A stretch of DNA of 64,000 bases from Agromyces sp. Soil535. Its GTDB lineage: Bacteria > Actinomycetota > Actinomycetes > Actinomycetales > Microbacteriaceae. The notes below the pieces were generated by a model, which was not told the origin of the DNA, made no database searches, and saw nothing but the letters and a program-made list of their open reading frames with translations. Below are positions 57,088 through 64,000 of the stretch, one piece after another (the stretch's first letter is position 1; every line of letters starts with the position of its first letter). A program made the position numbers and the translations under genes. Where the stretch lies: the NCBI RefSeq assembly GCF_001428255.1, contig NZ_LMRW01000012.1, forward strand, positions 330,715 through 394,714, read 5' to 3'.

Positions 57088-58728
57088 ATGACTGAACAGC
57101 TCGAGGGTACCGCTGCAACACCGGTGGCGGCTGCACCATCCACGGGGCCATACGACCTCGTCGAAGCAGCCGGCATGCCGGTCGGCTCAGGTCTCGTGAA
57201 GCCCGAGTACGACCACCGGCTCGCAAACGAGGACCTCGCGCCCCTCAGGAAACAGACGTGGACCTCGTACAACATCTTCGCGTTCTGGATGTCGGACGTG
57301 CACAGCGTCGGCGGCTACCTGACCGCGGGCAGCCTGTTCGCGCTCGGCATCGCGAGCTGGCAGGTGCTCGTCGCGCTGCTCGTCGGCATCACCATCGTGC
57401 AGGTCTTCACGAACCTCGTCGCGAAGCCGAGCCAGAAGACCGGCGTTCCGTTTCCCGTGATCAACCGAGCGATCTTCGGGGTCAAGGGTGCGAACATCCC
57501 GGCTATCATCCGGGGTCTCATCGCGATCGCGTGGTACGGCGTGCAGACCTTCCTCGCGGCCGAGTCGCTGAACATCATCTTCCTGAAGTTCATCCCCGGC
57601 AGCGAAGCGCTCCTCGAGACGAGCTTCCTCGGGTTGTCGACCCTCGGTTGGATCTCGTACGCGATCCTCTGGGTCGCGCAGGCGGCGCTCTTCTGGAACG
57701 GCATGGAGACGATCCGCCGGTTCATCGACTGGGCGGGCCCCGCGGTCTACGTCGTGATGATCCTGCTCGCGATCTACCTCGTGTCGCAGGCCGGCTGGGA
57801 GAACATCAGCCTCGACCTGTCGGCGGGCGAGCCGCTCGACTTCTGGGCCTCGATCCCGGTGATGTTCACCGCGATCGCGATCGTCGTGTCGTACTTCTCG
57901 GGCCCGATGCTCAACTTCGGCGACTTCGCGCGCTACGGCAAGTCGTTCAAGGCGGTCAGGAAGGGCAACCTCCTCGGCCTTCCGGTGAACTTCCTCTTCT
58001 TCTCCCTGCTCACGGTCATCACCGCGTCGGCGACCGTGCCCGTCTTCGGGGAGCTCATCACCGACCCGATCCACACGGTCGAGCGTATCGACACCCCGTT
58101 CGCGATCCTCCTCGGTGGCCTCACCTTCGTCACCGCCACGGTCGGCATCAACATCGTCGCGAACTTCATCTCGCCGGCATTCGACTTCTCGAATGTCGCG
58201 CCGCATAAGATCTCGTGGCGCATGGGTGGCATGATCGCGGCGGTCGGTTCCGTCATCCTGCTGCCGTGGAACTGGTACAACAACGCCGACGCGATCCACT
58301 ACACGCTCGGCGTGCTGGGGGCGCTCATCGGCCCGCTGTTCGGCATCCTCATCGCGGGCTACTACGTCTCGGCCCGCCAGCGCGTGCTCGTCGACGACAT
58401 GTTCACCATGTCGGAGCGGGGCAAGTACTGGTACACGAAGGGCTACAACAGGAATGCCGTCTCCGCGATCCTCGCAGCCGGCATCCCGACGGTCCTCATC
58501 GGCGTGCTGCCGAAGCTCATCGCCGACCTCGGCGGCTTCGACATCTCCTGGATCGGCAACTTCACCTGGTTCATCGGCTGCGGGCTCGGCTACGCGCTGT
58601 TCCTGACCTTCGAGCGCGCCAACCCGCAGGTCTCGAGCCTCCAGGGCCTGTCGGAGGGTGTCTCCGACGGCACGGTCGAGGTCGCCGGGGGATCGGTCGA
58701 CGTCGCCGCAGTGACGGTCGCGAAGTAA
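57088..58728 (+). CDS. NCS1 family nucleobase/hydantoin/allantoin permease
   Basis: 546 residues with about twelve membrane helices. It belongs to the NCS1 cation symporter family (Mhp1, PucI, CodB). Family features include the N-terminal segment KQTWTSYNIFAFWMSDVHSVGGY, AIAWYGVQTFLAAESLN, and LNFGDFARYGKSFKAVRKGN. The substrate cannot be read from sequence, but the racemase 15 bp downstream suggests a hydantoin or allantoin-like compound. ATG 57088 has GGAAGG upstream. Confidence 0.9.
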   Translation: MTEQLEGTAATPVAAAPSTGPYDLVEAAGMPVGSGLVKPEYDHRLANEDLAPLRKQTWTSYNIFAFWMSDVHSVGGYLTAGSLFALGIASWQVLVALLVGITIVQVFTNLVAKPSQKTGVPFPVINRAIFGVKGANIPAIIRGLIAIAWYGVQTFLAAESLNIIFLKFIPGSEALLETSFLGLSTLGWISYAILWVAQAALFWNGMETIRRFIDWAGPAVYVVMILLAIYLVSQAGWENISLDLSAGEPLDFWASIPVMFTAIAIVVSYFSGPMLNFGDFARYGKSFKAVRKGNLLGLPVNFLFFSLLTVITASATVPVFGELITDPIHTVERIDTPFAILLGGLTFVTATVGINIVANFISPAFDFSNVAPHKISWRMGGMIAAVGSVILLPWNWYNNADAIHYTLGVLGALIGPLFGILIAGYYVSARQRVLVDDMFTMSERGKYWYTKGYNRNAVSAILAAGIPTVLIGVLPKLIADLGGFDISWIGNFTWFIGCGLGYALFLTFERANPQVSSLQGLSEGVSDGTVEVAGGSVDVAAVTVAK

Positions 58729-58743
58729 CGAGGCGCCACCCCG

Positions 58744-59454
58744 ATGAGAATCTCCCTCATCAATCCCAACACCTCCCGGGCGATGACCGACAAGATCGGC
58801 CTCACCGCCCGGGAGGTCGCGGGCCTCGACGTCACGATCGATGCGGTGTGCCCCGAGTTCGGGCTAGCCGCCATCGAGAGCCACTCCGACGAGGCGCAGG
58901 CCGCGCTCGCGGTGCTCCGCGAGGTGGAGCGCGGTGAGGCGGCGGGTGTGGACGGCTTCGTCATCGCCTGCTTCGGCGACCCCGGACTCGATGCGGCTCG
59001 CGAGGTCGCGACGGGGCCCGTCGTCGGCATCGCCCAGGCGGCGATGCACGTCGCGACACTCGCCGGACGCAGCTTCAGCGTCGTCACGACCCTCTCGCGC
59101 ACGCTCGGCCGCGCGCAGGACCTCGTGCGCCGCTACGGCTTCGCCGAGGCCTGCGTCTCGATGTATGCGACCGGCATTCCCGTGCTCGACCTGGAAGCGG
59201 CGTCGGCGGAGTCGTTCGAGGCCATCGCCGGGACGTGCGAACGAGCGGTGCGCGCGGATGCCGCGGACTCGATCGTGCTCGGGTGCGCAGGGATGACCGA
59301 CCTCTGCGAAGCGCTGTCGGAGCGAGTGGGCGTTCCCGTGATCGACGGCGTCGCGGCATCCGTGGGGCTCGTCAGCGGAATGCTCCGCATGGGCGTCGGC
59401 ACCAGCAAGCGGGACGAGTACGCCGACCCGAGGGTCGACGTCCGGGCGGCGTGA
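58744..59454 (+). CDS. Hydantoin/allantoin racemase (Asp/Glu racemase family)
   Basis: 236 residues. The two active-site cysteines are Cys76 (VIACFGDPG) and Cys181 (VLGCAGM), which act as acid and base on opposite faces. N-terminal SLINPNTS is typical of the hydantoin racemase subgroup. Separated by 15 bp from the NCS1 permease, with which it forms an operon. No hydantoinase, allantoinase or carbamoylase is in the window, so the pathway must be completed elsewhere. Confidence 0.88.
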   Translation: MRISLINPNTSRAMTDKIGLTAREVAGLDVTIDAVCPEFGLAAIESHSDEAQAALAVLREVERGEAAGVDGFVIACFGDPGLDAAREVATGPVVGIAQAAMHVATLAGRSFSVVTTLSRTLGRAQDLVRRYGFAEACVSMYATGIPVLDLEAASAESFEAIAGTCERAVRADAADSIVLGCAGMTDLCEALSERVGVPVIDGVAASVGLVSGMLRMGVGTSKRDEYADPRVDVRAA

Positions 59455-59517
59455 GGCCGGGCCGGGACCGCTTCGGACACCTCATCGAGGGGGAGGGGCG
59501 TTTGACATGCCGGTCAT

Positions 59518-59531
59518 AACGATATATCGTT
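59518..59531. promoter_or_regulatory. Perfect 14-bp palindrome, candidate PadR operator
   Basis: AACGATATATCGTT overlaps the expected -10 region of a promoter whose -35 is TTGACA (59502-59507). It resembles known PadR-type ATAT-containing operators, so autorepression is likely. Confidence 0.65.
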
Positions 59532-59538
59532 GATGCAT

Positions 59539-59553
59539 CACGGAAGTTCCGTG
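59539..59553. promoter_or_regulatory. Second dyad upstream of the PadR gene
   Basis: CACGGAA and TTCCGTG flank one central G. It follows the first palindrome by 7 bp, in the probable leader of the gene. It could bind the same or another regulator. Confidence 0.4.
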
Positions 59554-59581
59554 AAGACTCTTTCGGGAGCCGGACGAAAGG

Positions 59582-60193
59582 ATGTCTGCGCTCATGCGAC
59601 GCGAACACCAGAACCCATTCACCCCCTCCGGGATGCACCCGCACGAGGGTCGGTATCACCACGACGGCCGCGGCTTCCGCGGCGGACCTTGGGGCGGCGG
59701 CTGGGCCGGTCCGGGCATGCCCGGATTCGGCGCCTTCGGCGGGCCCGCGGGTCGACGCCGCGCCAAGGGCGATGTGCGGGCGGCGATCCTCTCGCTCCTC
59801 GCCGACGGCCCCCTGAACGGCTACGGCATCATGAAGGCCATCGCCGCGAAGACCGACGACGCCTGGCGGCCGAGCCCGGGCTCGGTCTACCCCACGCTCC
59901 AACAGCTCGTCGACGAGGAGCTCATCGCTCCGAAGGGCGAGGGGCGTCGTACCGAGTACGAGCTGACCGACGCGGGCCGCGGGTACGTGGCGGAGCACGC
60001 CGAGGAGACCGAACAGGCCTGGTCGGACGTGCCGCGTCCGAGCGAGTCCGCCGTCGCACTGTTCGAGAGCGTCGGCAAGCTCATGGGCGTCGTCGGGCAG
60101 TTCCGGTACGCCGCGACCGATGCCCAGCGCGCCGCGGCGGCCGAGAAGATCGACGAGGCGCGCCGCGCACTCCACCTCATCCTCGCCGACTGA
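59582..60193 (+). CDS. PadR family transcriptional regulator
   Basis: 203 residues. A Gly/His-rich low-complexity N terminus of about 60 residues (HPHEGRYHHDGRGF, then GGPWGGGWAGPG) precedes the PadR winged helix: DVRAAILSLLADGPLNGYGIMKAIA, RPSPGSVYPTLQQLVDEELI, and a C-terminal dimer helix. PadR proteins usually repress transporter or detoxification genes on ligand binding. No such gene is coupled here, so it may control itself and distant targets. The start is ATG 59582; ATG 59594 is an alternative. The His-rich tail could bind metal. Confidence 0.9.
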   Translation: MSALMRREHQNPFTPSGMHPHEGRYHHDGRGFRGGPWGGGWAGPGMPGFGAFGGPAGRRRAKGDVRAAILSLLADGPLNGYGIMKAIAAKTDDAWRPSPGSVYPTLQQLVDEELIAPKGEGRRTEYELTDAGRGYVAEHAEETEQAWSDVPRPSESAVALFESVGKLMGVVGQFRYAATDAQRAAAAEKIDEARRALHLILAD

Positions 60194-60201
60194 TCCAAGC
60201 G

Positions 60202-60235
60202 TCCGCCGGGTCGCCCGAGCGCGATCCGGCGGACC
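60202..60235 (+). terminator. Hairpin after the PadR gene
   Basis: GTCCGCCGG (60202-60210) and CCGGCGGAC (60227-60235) pair over 9 bp with a 16-nt loop. Confidence 0.55.
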
Positions 60236-60279
60236 CGGTCGGCCGCAGGCTGCGCCACGAGCGTGCTCGGCGCACGCCA

Positions 60280-60285
60280 TAGAAT
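60280..60285 (+). promoter_or_regulatory. -10 element of a probable leaderless proS promoter
   Basis: TAGAAT, 6 nt before GTG 60292, close to consensus and without a Shine-Dalgarno site. Confidence 0.55.
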
Positions 60286-60291
60286 CGTCGG

Positions 60292-62055
60292 GTGCCCACA
60301 CGCCTCTCCAACTACTTCCTCCGCACGCTGCGCGAAGACCCCGCCGACGCCGAGGTGGCGAGCCACCGGCTGCTGGTGCGTGCGGGCTACATCCGCCGCC
60401 AGGCGCCCGGCGTGTTCGCGTGGCTGCCGATCGGCCTGCGGGTGAAGGAGCGGATCGAGCGCATCATCCGCGAGGAGATGACGGCGGCCGGGGCGCACGA
60501 GGTGCACTTCCCGGCGCTGCTGCCGCGCGAGCCCTATGAGATCACCAACCGCTGGACCGAGTACGGCGACGGCCTCTTCCGCCTGCACGACCGCAAGGGC
60601 GCGGACTACCTGCTCGCACCGACCCACGAGGAGGTCTTCACGCTCCTCGTGAAGGACCTCTACTCCTCGTACAAGGATCTGCCCCTGTCGATCTACCAGA
60701 TCCAGGACAAGTACCGCGATGAGGCGCGCCCTCGCGCCGGCCTCCTCCGCGGTCGCGAGTTCACCATGAAGGACGCCTACTCCTTCGACTACACGGACGC
60801 CGGTCTCGACGCGAGCTACCAGGCGCAGCGCGACGCCTACGAGCGCATCTTCGCGCGCCTCGGCCTCGAGTACGTCATCGTCAAGGCGGATGCCGGGGCG
60901 ATGGGCGGTTCGAAGAGCGAGGAGTTCCTGCACCCGAGCCCGGTCGGGGAGGACACGTTCGTGCGCTCGGCGGGCGGGTACGCGGCGAACGTCGAGGCCT
61001 ACACGACCATCGCGCCCGCGCCCATCCCGTTCGACGGCCTCCCCGAGCCCGCGATCCTCGACTCGCCGAACACCCCGACGATCGCCACGCTCGTCGACCT
61101 CGCGAACGCCGAGTACCCCAGGCCCGACGGCCGGGATTGGACCGCGGCCGACACGCTGAAGAACGTCGTGCTCGCGCTCACCCACCTCGACGGCACGCGC
61201 GAGGTGATCGTGATCGGCATCCCGGGCGACCGGGAGATCGAGCCCAAGCGCGTCGGGGTTGTGTTCGCGCCGGCCGACGTCGAGGCCGCCACCGACGCGG
61301 ACTTCGCGAAGCACGCCGGGCTCGTGAAGGGCTACATCGGCCCGTGGTCGCCCGAGGGACCAGTGCTCGGCGAGGAGTCGGCCACCGGCATCCGCTACTA
61401 CGTCGACCCCCGCGTGGTCGACGGCACCGAGTGGATCACGGGTGCGAACCTCGACGAGAAGCACGTGTTCGGCCTCGTCGCCGGCCGCGACTTCACGGCC
61501 GACGGCGTCGTGGAGGCCGCCGACGTGCGCGAGGGCGACCCCGCACCCGACGGCTCGGGACCGGTCCACCTCGCACGGGGCGTCGAGATCGGGCACGTGT
61601 TCCAGCTCGGCCGCAAATACGCCGACGCGCTCGGGCTCAAGGTCCTCGACGAGAACGGCAAGCTCGCCACCGTCACGATGGGTTCGTACGGCATCGGCGT
61701 CACCCGCATCCTCGCGATCATCGCCGAGGGGCACCACGACGACAAGGGCCTCGTCTGGCCCGCTTCGGTCGCTCCCTTCGACGTGCACGTGCTCGCCACC
61801 GGCAAGGACGAGGCCGTGTTCGACGCCGCCGAGACGGTCAGCGCGGCGCTGGAGGCCGCCGGTTACGACGTGCTCTACGACGACCGACCCAAGCTCTCGC
61901 CGGGCGTGAAGTTCGCCGATGCGGAGCTCATCGGCGTGCCGAAGATCGTGATCGCCGGTCGCGGCGTCGCGGAGGGCGTCGTCGAGGTGTGGGACCGCGC
62001 CTCGGGCGACCGCGTCACCGTGCCGATCGACGGGGTCGTCGCCGCGCTCGCCTGA
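60292..62055 (+). CDS. proS: Prolyl-tRNA synthetase
   Basis: 587 residues, class II aminoacyl-tRNA synthetase charging tRNA-Pro. Motif 1 region [16 protein letters not shown], motif 2 [19 protein letters not shown] and motif 3 [14 protein letters not shown] are intact. The insertion between motifs 2 and 3 (about residues 225-400) is the YbaK-like editing domain of bacterial-type ProRS, and an anticodon-binding domain closes the protein. GTG 60292 is the family N terminus. Followed by a short hairpin at 62078-62096. Confidence 0.97.
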   Translation: MPTRLSNYFLRTLREDPADAEVASHRLLVRAGYIRRQAPGVFAWLPIGLRVKERIERIIREEMTAAGAHEVHFPALLPREPYEITNRWTEYGDGLFRLHDRKGADYLLAPTHEEVFTLLVKDLYSSYKDLPLSIYQIQDKYRDEARPRAGLLRGREFTMKDAYSFDYTDAGLDASYQAQRDAYERIFARLGLEYVIVKADAGAMGGSKSEEFLHPSPVGEDTFVRSAGGYAANVEAYTTIAPAPIPFDGLPEPAILDSPNTPTIATLVDLANAEYPRPDGRDWTAADTLKNVVLALTHLDGTREVIVIGIPGDREIEPKRVGVVFAPADVEAATDADFAKHAGLVKGYIGPWSPEGPVLGEESATGIRYYVDPRVVDGTEWITGANLDEKHVFGLVAGRDFTADGVVEAADVREGDPAPDGSGPVHLARGVEIGHVFQLGRKYADALGLKVLDENGKLATVTMGSYGIGVTRILAIIAEGHHDDKGLVWPASVAPFDVHVLATGKDEAVFDAAETVSAALEAAGYDVLYDDRPKLSPGVKFADAELIGVPKIVIAGRGVAEGVVEVWDRASGDRVTVPIDGVVAALA

Positions 62056-62077
62056 TCCCGTCGAACGGATGCCACGG

Positions 62078-62096
62078 TCCCGGTCGCGCCCCGGGA
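62078..62096 (+). terminator. Short hairpin after proS
   Basis: TCCCGG (62078-62083) and CCGGGA (62091-62096) pair with a 7-nt loop. Weak, but placed between proS and the PHO box. Confidence 0.4.
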
Positions 62097-62105
62097 GAAC
62101 CCACC

Positions 62106-62138
62106 GTTCGTCACGCGTTCACCACGCGTTCACGTCTC
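62106..62138 (+). promoter_or_regulatory. PHO box: three 11-nt direct repeats before phoX
   Basis: GTTCGTCACGC (62106-62116), GTTCACCACGC (62117-62127) and GTTCACGTCTC (62128-62138) follow each other without a gap. The 11-nt period and the GTTCACC core are those of PhoP-binding sites described in Streptomyces. It ends 72 bp before the phoX start, so phosphate-starvation control by a PhoR-PhoP system is likely. Confidence 0.75.
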
Positions 62139-62210
62139 ATCATGTGGTGCTTCGGTTTCGCCGAGCACTGTGCGGAGTGGAATCCCGACCATGAGCGTGA
62201 GGACAGATCC

Positions 62211-64000
62211 GTGACGATCACCGATATCCAGTTGCTTCCGATGGCCGACCACGTGCGAGGCAAGCGCTCGCCCGTGACGTGCCACTACAAGTGTGCGAAC
62301 GCCTGCCTCGGCCCGGAGTGCAACACGTCCTCGAACCCCGCATTCCGTGAGATCGCCTCCGCCGCGCTGTCGCGGCGGGCCCTGCTCGGGCTGGGTGCGG
62401 CAGGCGCCGTCGGCATCGCACTCGCGGCCGCGACGCCGAGCGGCTCGGCCTTCGCCGTGCCCGGTGGCGGAGCGTCCGCCGGTGAGGGCGGCCTGCCGTT
62501 CGACGCCATCTCCCCGGTGCCGAGGCTGGTCGACGACTTCAACGTGCCCGAGGGCTACACGTGGGCGCCGATCATCCGCTGGGGCGACCCGCTCTTCTCG
62601 AGCGTGTCGGCCCTCGACTTCGAGAACCAGACGCCCGAGGCCCAGGCCGGCCAGTTCGGCTACAACAGCGACTACCTCGACATCATCGCCGACCAGAGCG
62701 GCCGCACGGGCATCCTGGTGAACAACCACGAGTACGTCAACCCGGGCATCATGTTCCCGCCGTCGAGCGACGACGCCGAGCTCGACCGGCGAGCTGCGGT
62801 CTACAAGGCCGCCCACGGCTTCTCGGTCGTGGAGCTGCGCCGCGGCAAGACCGGCCAGCCCTGGCGCTACCTCGTCGACGGTCGCCGCAACCGCCGCATC
62901 ACCGCCGACACCGTGTTCGAGCTCACCGGTCCCGCCGCCGGCAGCGACCTCGTGAAGACCGCGGCGGACGGCGAGGGCCGCTGGGTCAAGGGCACGCTCG
63001 GAAACTGCTCCGGCGGCACCACGCCGTGGGGCACCGTGCTCTCCGGCGAGGAGAACTTCGACGGCTACTTCGCCTGGGCCGCCGACACCGCGGGCCAGAA
63101 GCGCTACCGCGCCACGGCGACCACCAAGTCCACCTACACGTTCGAGCGCATCGACCCGCGCTTCGACGCGCACGACGCCGGCTTCGTGAACGAGCCCAAC
63201 CGCTTCGGCTGGATCATCGAGATCGACCCGGAGGACCCGACTTCGACACCGCGCAAGCACACCGCGATGGGCCGCTTCAAGCACGAGGGCGCCAACGTCA
63301 TCATCGCCGAAGACGGCCACGTGGTCGCGTACATGGGCGACGACCAGACCAACGACTACCTGTACAAGTTCGTGTCCAAGGGCACGTTCGACCCGGGCAC
63401 CACACCCGTCGCGCGCCGCAACAACCTCGGGCTGCTGAGCGAAGGCGACCTCTACGTCGCGAAGTTCACGGGCAACTCGCCCGCCGCCGAGATCACCGGC
63501 ACCGGCGCCCTCCCGTCCGACGGCCTCTTCGACGGGACCGGCCAGTGGATCCCGCTCACGCAGGACGGCGAAAGCGTCATCCCCGGCATGACGACGGAGG
63601 AGGTGCTGGTCTTCGCGCGCCTCGCGGCCGACACCGTCGGTGCGACGAAGATGGACCGTCCCGAGGACGTGCAGCCGAACCCCAAGACAGGCAAGGTCTA
63701 CGTCGCGCTCACCAACAACTCGGCGCGCACCCTCGCGACGGTCGACGAGGCGAACCCGGTCACGGGCAACCGCAACGGACACATCATCGAGCTCACCGAG
63801 ACCGCCGGCCAGCCAGGCACCACGTTCGGCTGGAGCATCCTGCTCCTGTGCGGCGACCCGGCCGTCGACCAGAACACGTACTTCGCCGGATTCCCGAAGG
63901 AGCTCGTGTCGCCGATCTCCTGCCCCGACAACGTGGCGTTCGACTCCGAGGGCAACCTCTGGATCTCGACCGACGGTGCGCCCAGCAAGATCGGCTTCAA
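62211..64000 (+). CDS. phoX: PhoX-type alkaline phosphatase, 3' partial
   Basis: Secreted phosphatase of the PhoX/DUF839 family that frees phosphate from esters. 596 codons are visible and the frame runs off the right edge. A twin-arginine signal SRRALLGLGAAGAVGIALAAA starts at residue 54, so it is exported folded. The mature part has FNVPEGYTW, NNHEYVNPG, GTLGNCSGGTTPWGTVLSGEE and EDGHVVAYMGDD, typical of PhoX. The N terminus before the Tat motif is long (about 53 residues) and holds four cysteines (24, 28, 32, 37). GTG 62211 follows TGAGGACA; ATG 62241 is an in-frame alternative. Preceded by a PHO box. Confidence 0.92.
   Translation, partial: MTITDIQLLPMADHVRGKRSPVTCHYKCANACLGPECNTSSNPAFREIASAALSRRALLGLGAAGAVGIALAAATPSGSAFAVPGGGASAGEGGLPFDAISPVPRLVDDFNVPEGYTWAPIIRWGDPLFSSVSALDFENQTPEAQAGQFGYNSDYLDIIADQSGRTGILVNNHEYVNPGIMFPPSSDDAELDRRAAVYKAAHGFSVVELRRGKTGQPWRYLVDGRRNRRITADTVFELTGPAAGSDLVKTAADGEGRWVKGTLGNCSGGTTPWGTVLSGEENFDGYFAWAADTAGQKRYRATATTKSTYTFERIDPRFDAHDAGFVNEPNRFGWIIEIDPEDPTSTPRKHTAMGRFKHEGANVIIAEDGHVVAYMGDDQTNDYLYKFVSKGTFDPGTTPVARRNNLGLLSEGDLYVAKFTGNSPAAEITGTGALPSDGLFDGTGQWIPLTQDGESVIPGMTTEEVLVFARLAADTVGATKMDRPEDVQPNPKTGKVYVALTNNSARTLATVDEANPVTGNRNGHIIELTETAGQPGTTFGWSILLLCGDPAVDQNTYFAGFPKELVSPISCPDNVAFDSEGNLWISTDGAPSKIGF

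Noticed and set aside
62191-62214. A 7-codon mini-ORF (MSVRTDP) whose TGA overlaps the phoX GTG
   Set aside because: It could be a coupled leader peptide, but it lacks its own Shine-Dalgarno site and its ATG falls close to the phoX ribosome site.

Overview
This 64 kb window is about 70% GC and reads as an actinobacterial chromosome, most likely Microbacteriaceae (Agromyces/Leifsonia-like). The evidence is the strong G/C bias at third codon positions, frequent GTG starts, ATGA/GTGA/TGATG gene overlaps, many probably leaderless promoters (TANNNT followed by 6-7 nt and then the start codon), an 86-residue ATP synthase epsilon subunit, and dense use of the 9-mer GCGGCATCC / GGATGCCGC. No rRNA, tRNA, CRISPR array, transposase or phage gene was seen.

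Layout. (1) 1-5.1 kb: the F1 end of the ATP synthase operon, atpH(partial)-A-G-D-C, followed by a P-loop kinase and a YaaA-family protein. (2) 6.4-10 kb: the DNA alkylation repair pair tag/ogt, an aldo/keto reductase and a DUF4192 protein. (3) 9.96-14.96 kb: amine catabolism genes, namely an FAD amine oxidase, a PLP aminotransferase and an Lrp/AsnC regulator on the minus strand, divergent from an aldehyde dehydrogenase. (4) 14.99-32.68 kb: a nine-gene, one-direction cluster, FHA - PP2C - Ser/Thr kinase - 1956-aa Ig/FN3 surface protein - MoxR - DUF58 - transglutaminase-like - zinc-ribbon/FHA - FtsK/EccC-like ATPase. It resembles the bifidobacterial PFNA cluster with two phosphothreonine readers and a type-VII-like ATPase added. 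The transglutaminase-like domain lacks its catalytic Cys and His. (5) 32.8-39.5 kb: a spermidine/putrescine-type ABC transporter (binding protein, ATPase, two permeases), then gabT and an asparaginase. Regions 3 and 5 form one polyamine/GABA theme, and region 4 lies in the middle of it.

(6) 39.7-45.2 kb: OsmC, a lysozyme-like lipoprotein, PlsC, a degenerate PPTase-like protein, and dxr with the site-2 protease. (7) 45.2-53.0 kb: a two-component system with a perfect 16-bp palindrome upstream, a SHOCT protein, a 407-bp repeat-rich spacer, LtrA, and a ketone-body module (thiolase, 3-hydroxybutyrate dehydrogenase, scoAB). This separates dxr/rip from ispG. (8) 53.2-62.1 kb: ispG, an RNB-domain RNase, an XRE-cupin regulator next to an NCS1 permease and a hydantoin/allantoin-type racemase, a PadR regulator with a palindromic operator, and proS. 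(9) 62.2 kb to the end: a Tat-exported PhoX phosphatase, cut by the window edge, preceded by three exact-period 11-nt repeats that look like an actinobacterial PHO box.

How the parts work together: energy and isoprenoid housekeeping genes (atp, dxr, rip, ispG, proS) form a backbone. It is interleaved with catabolic modules (polyamine/GABA, ketone bodies, hydantoin-type compounds), each with its own regulator or operator-like dyad. The kinase/phosphatase/FHA/EccC-like cluster is the main candidate for a poorly described envelope signalling or secretion machine.
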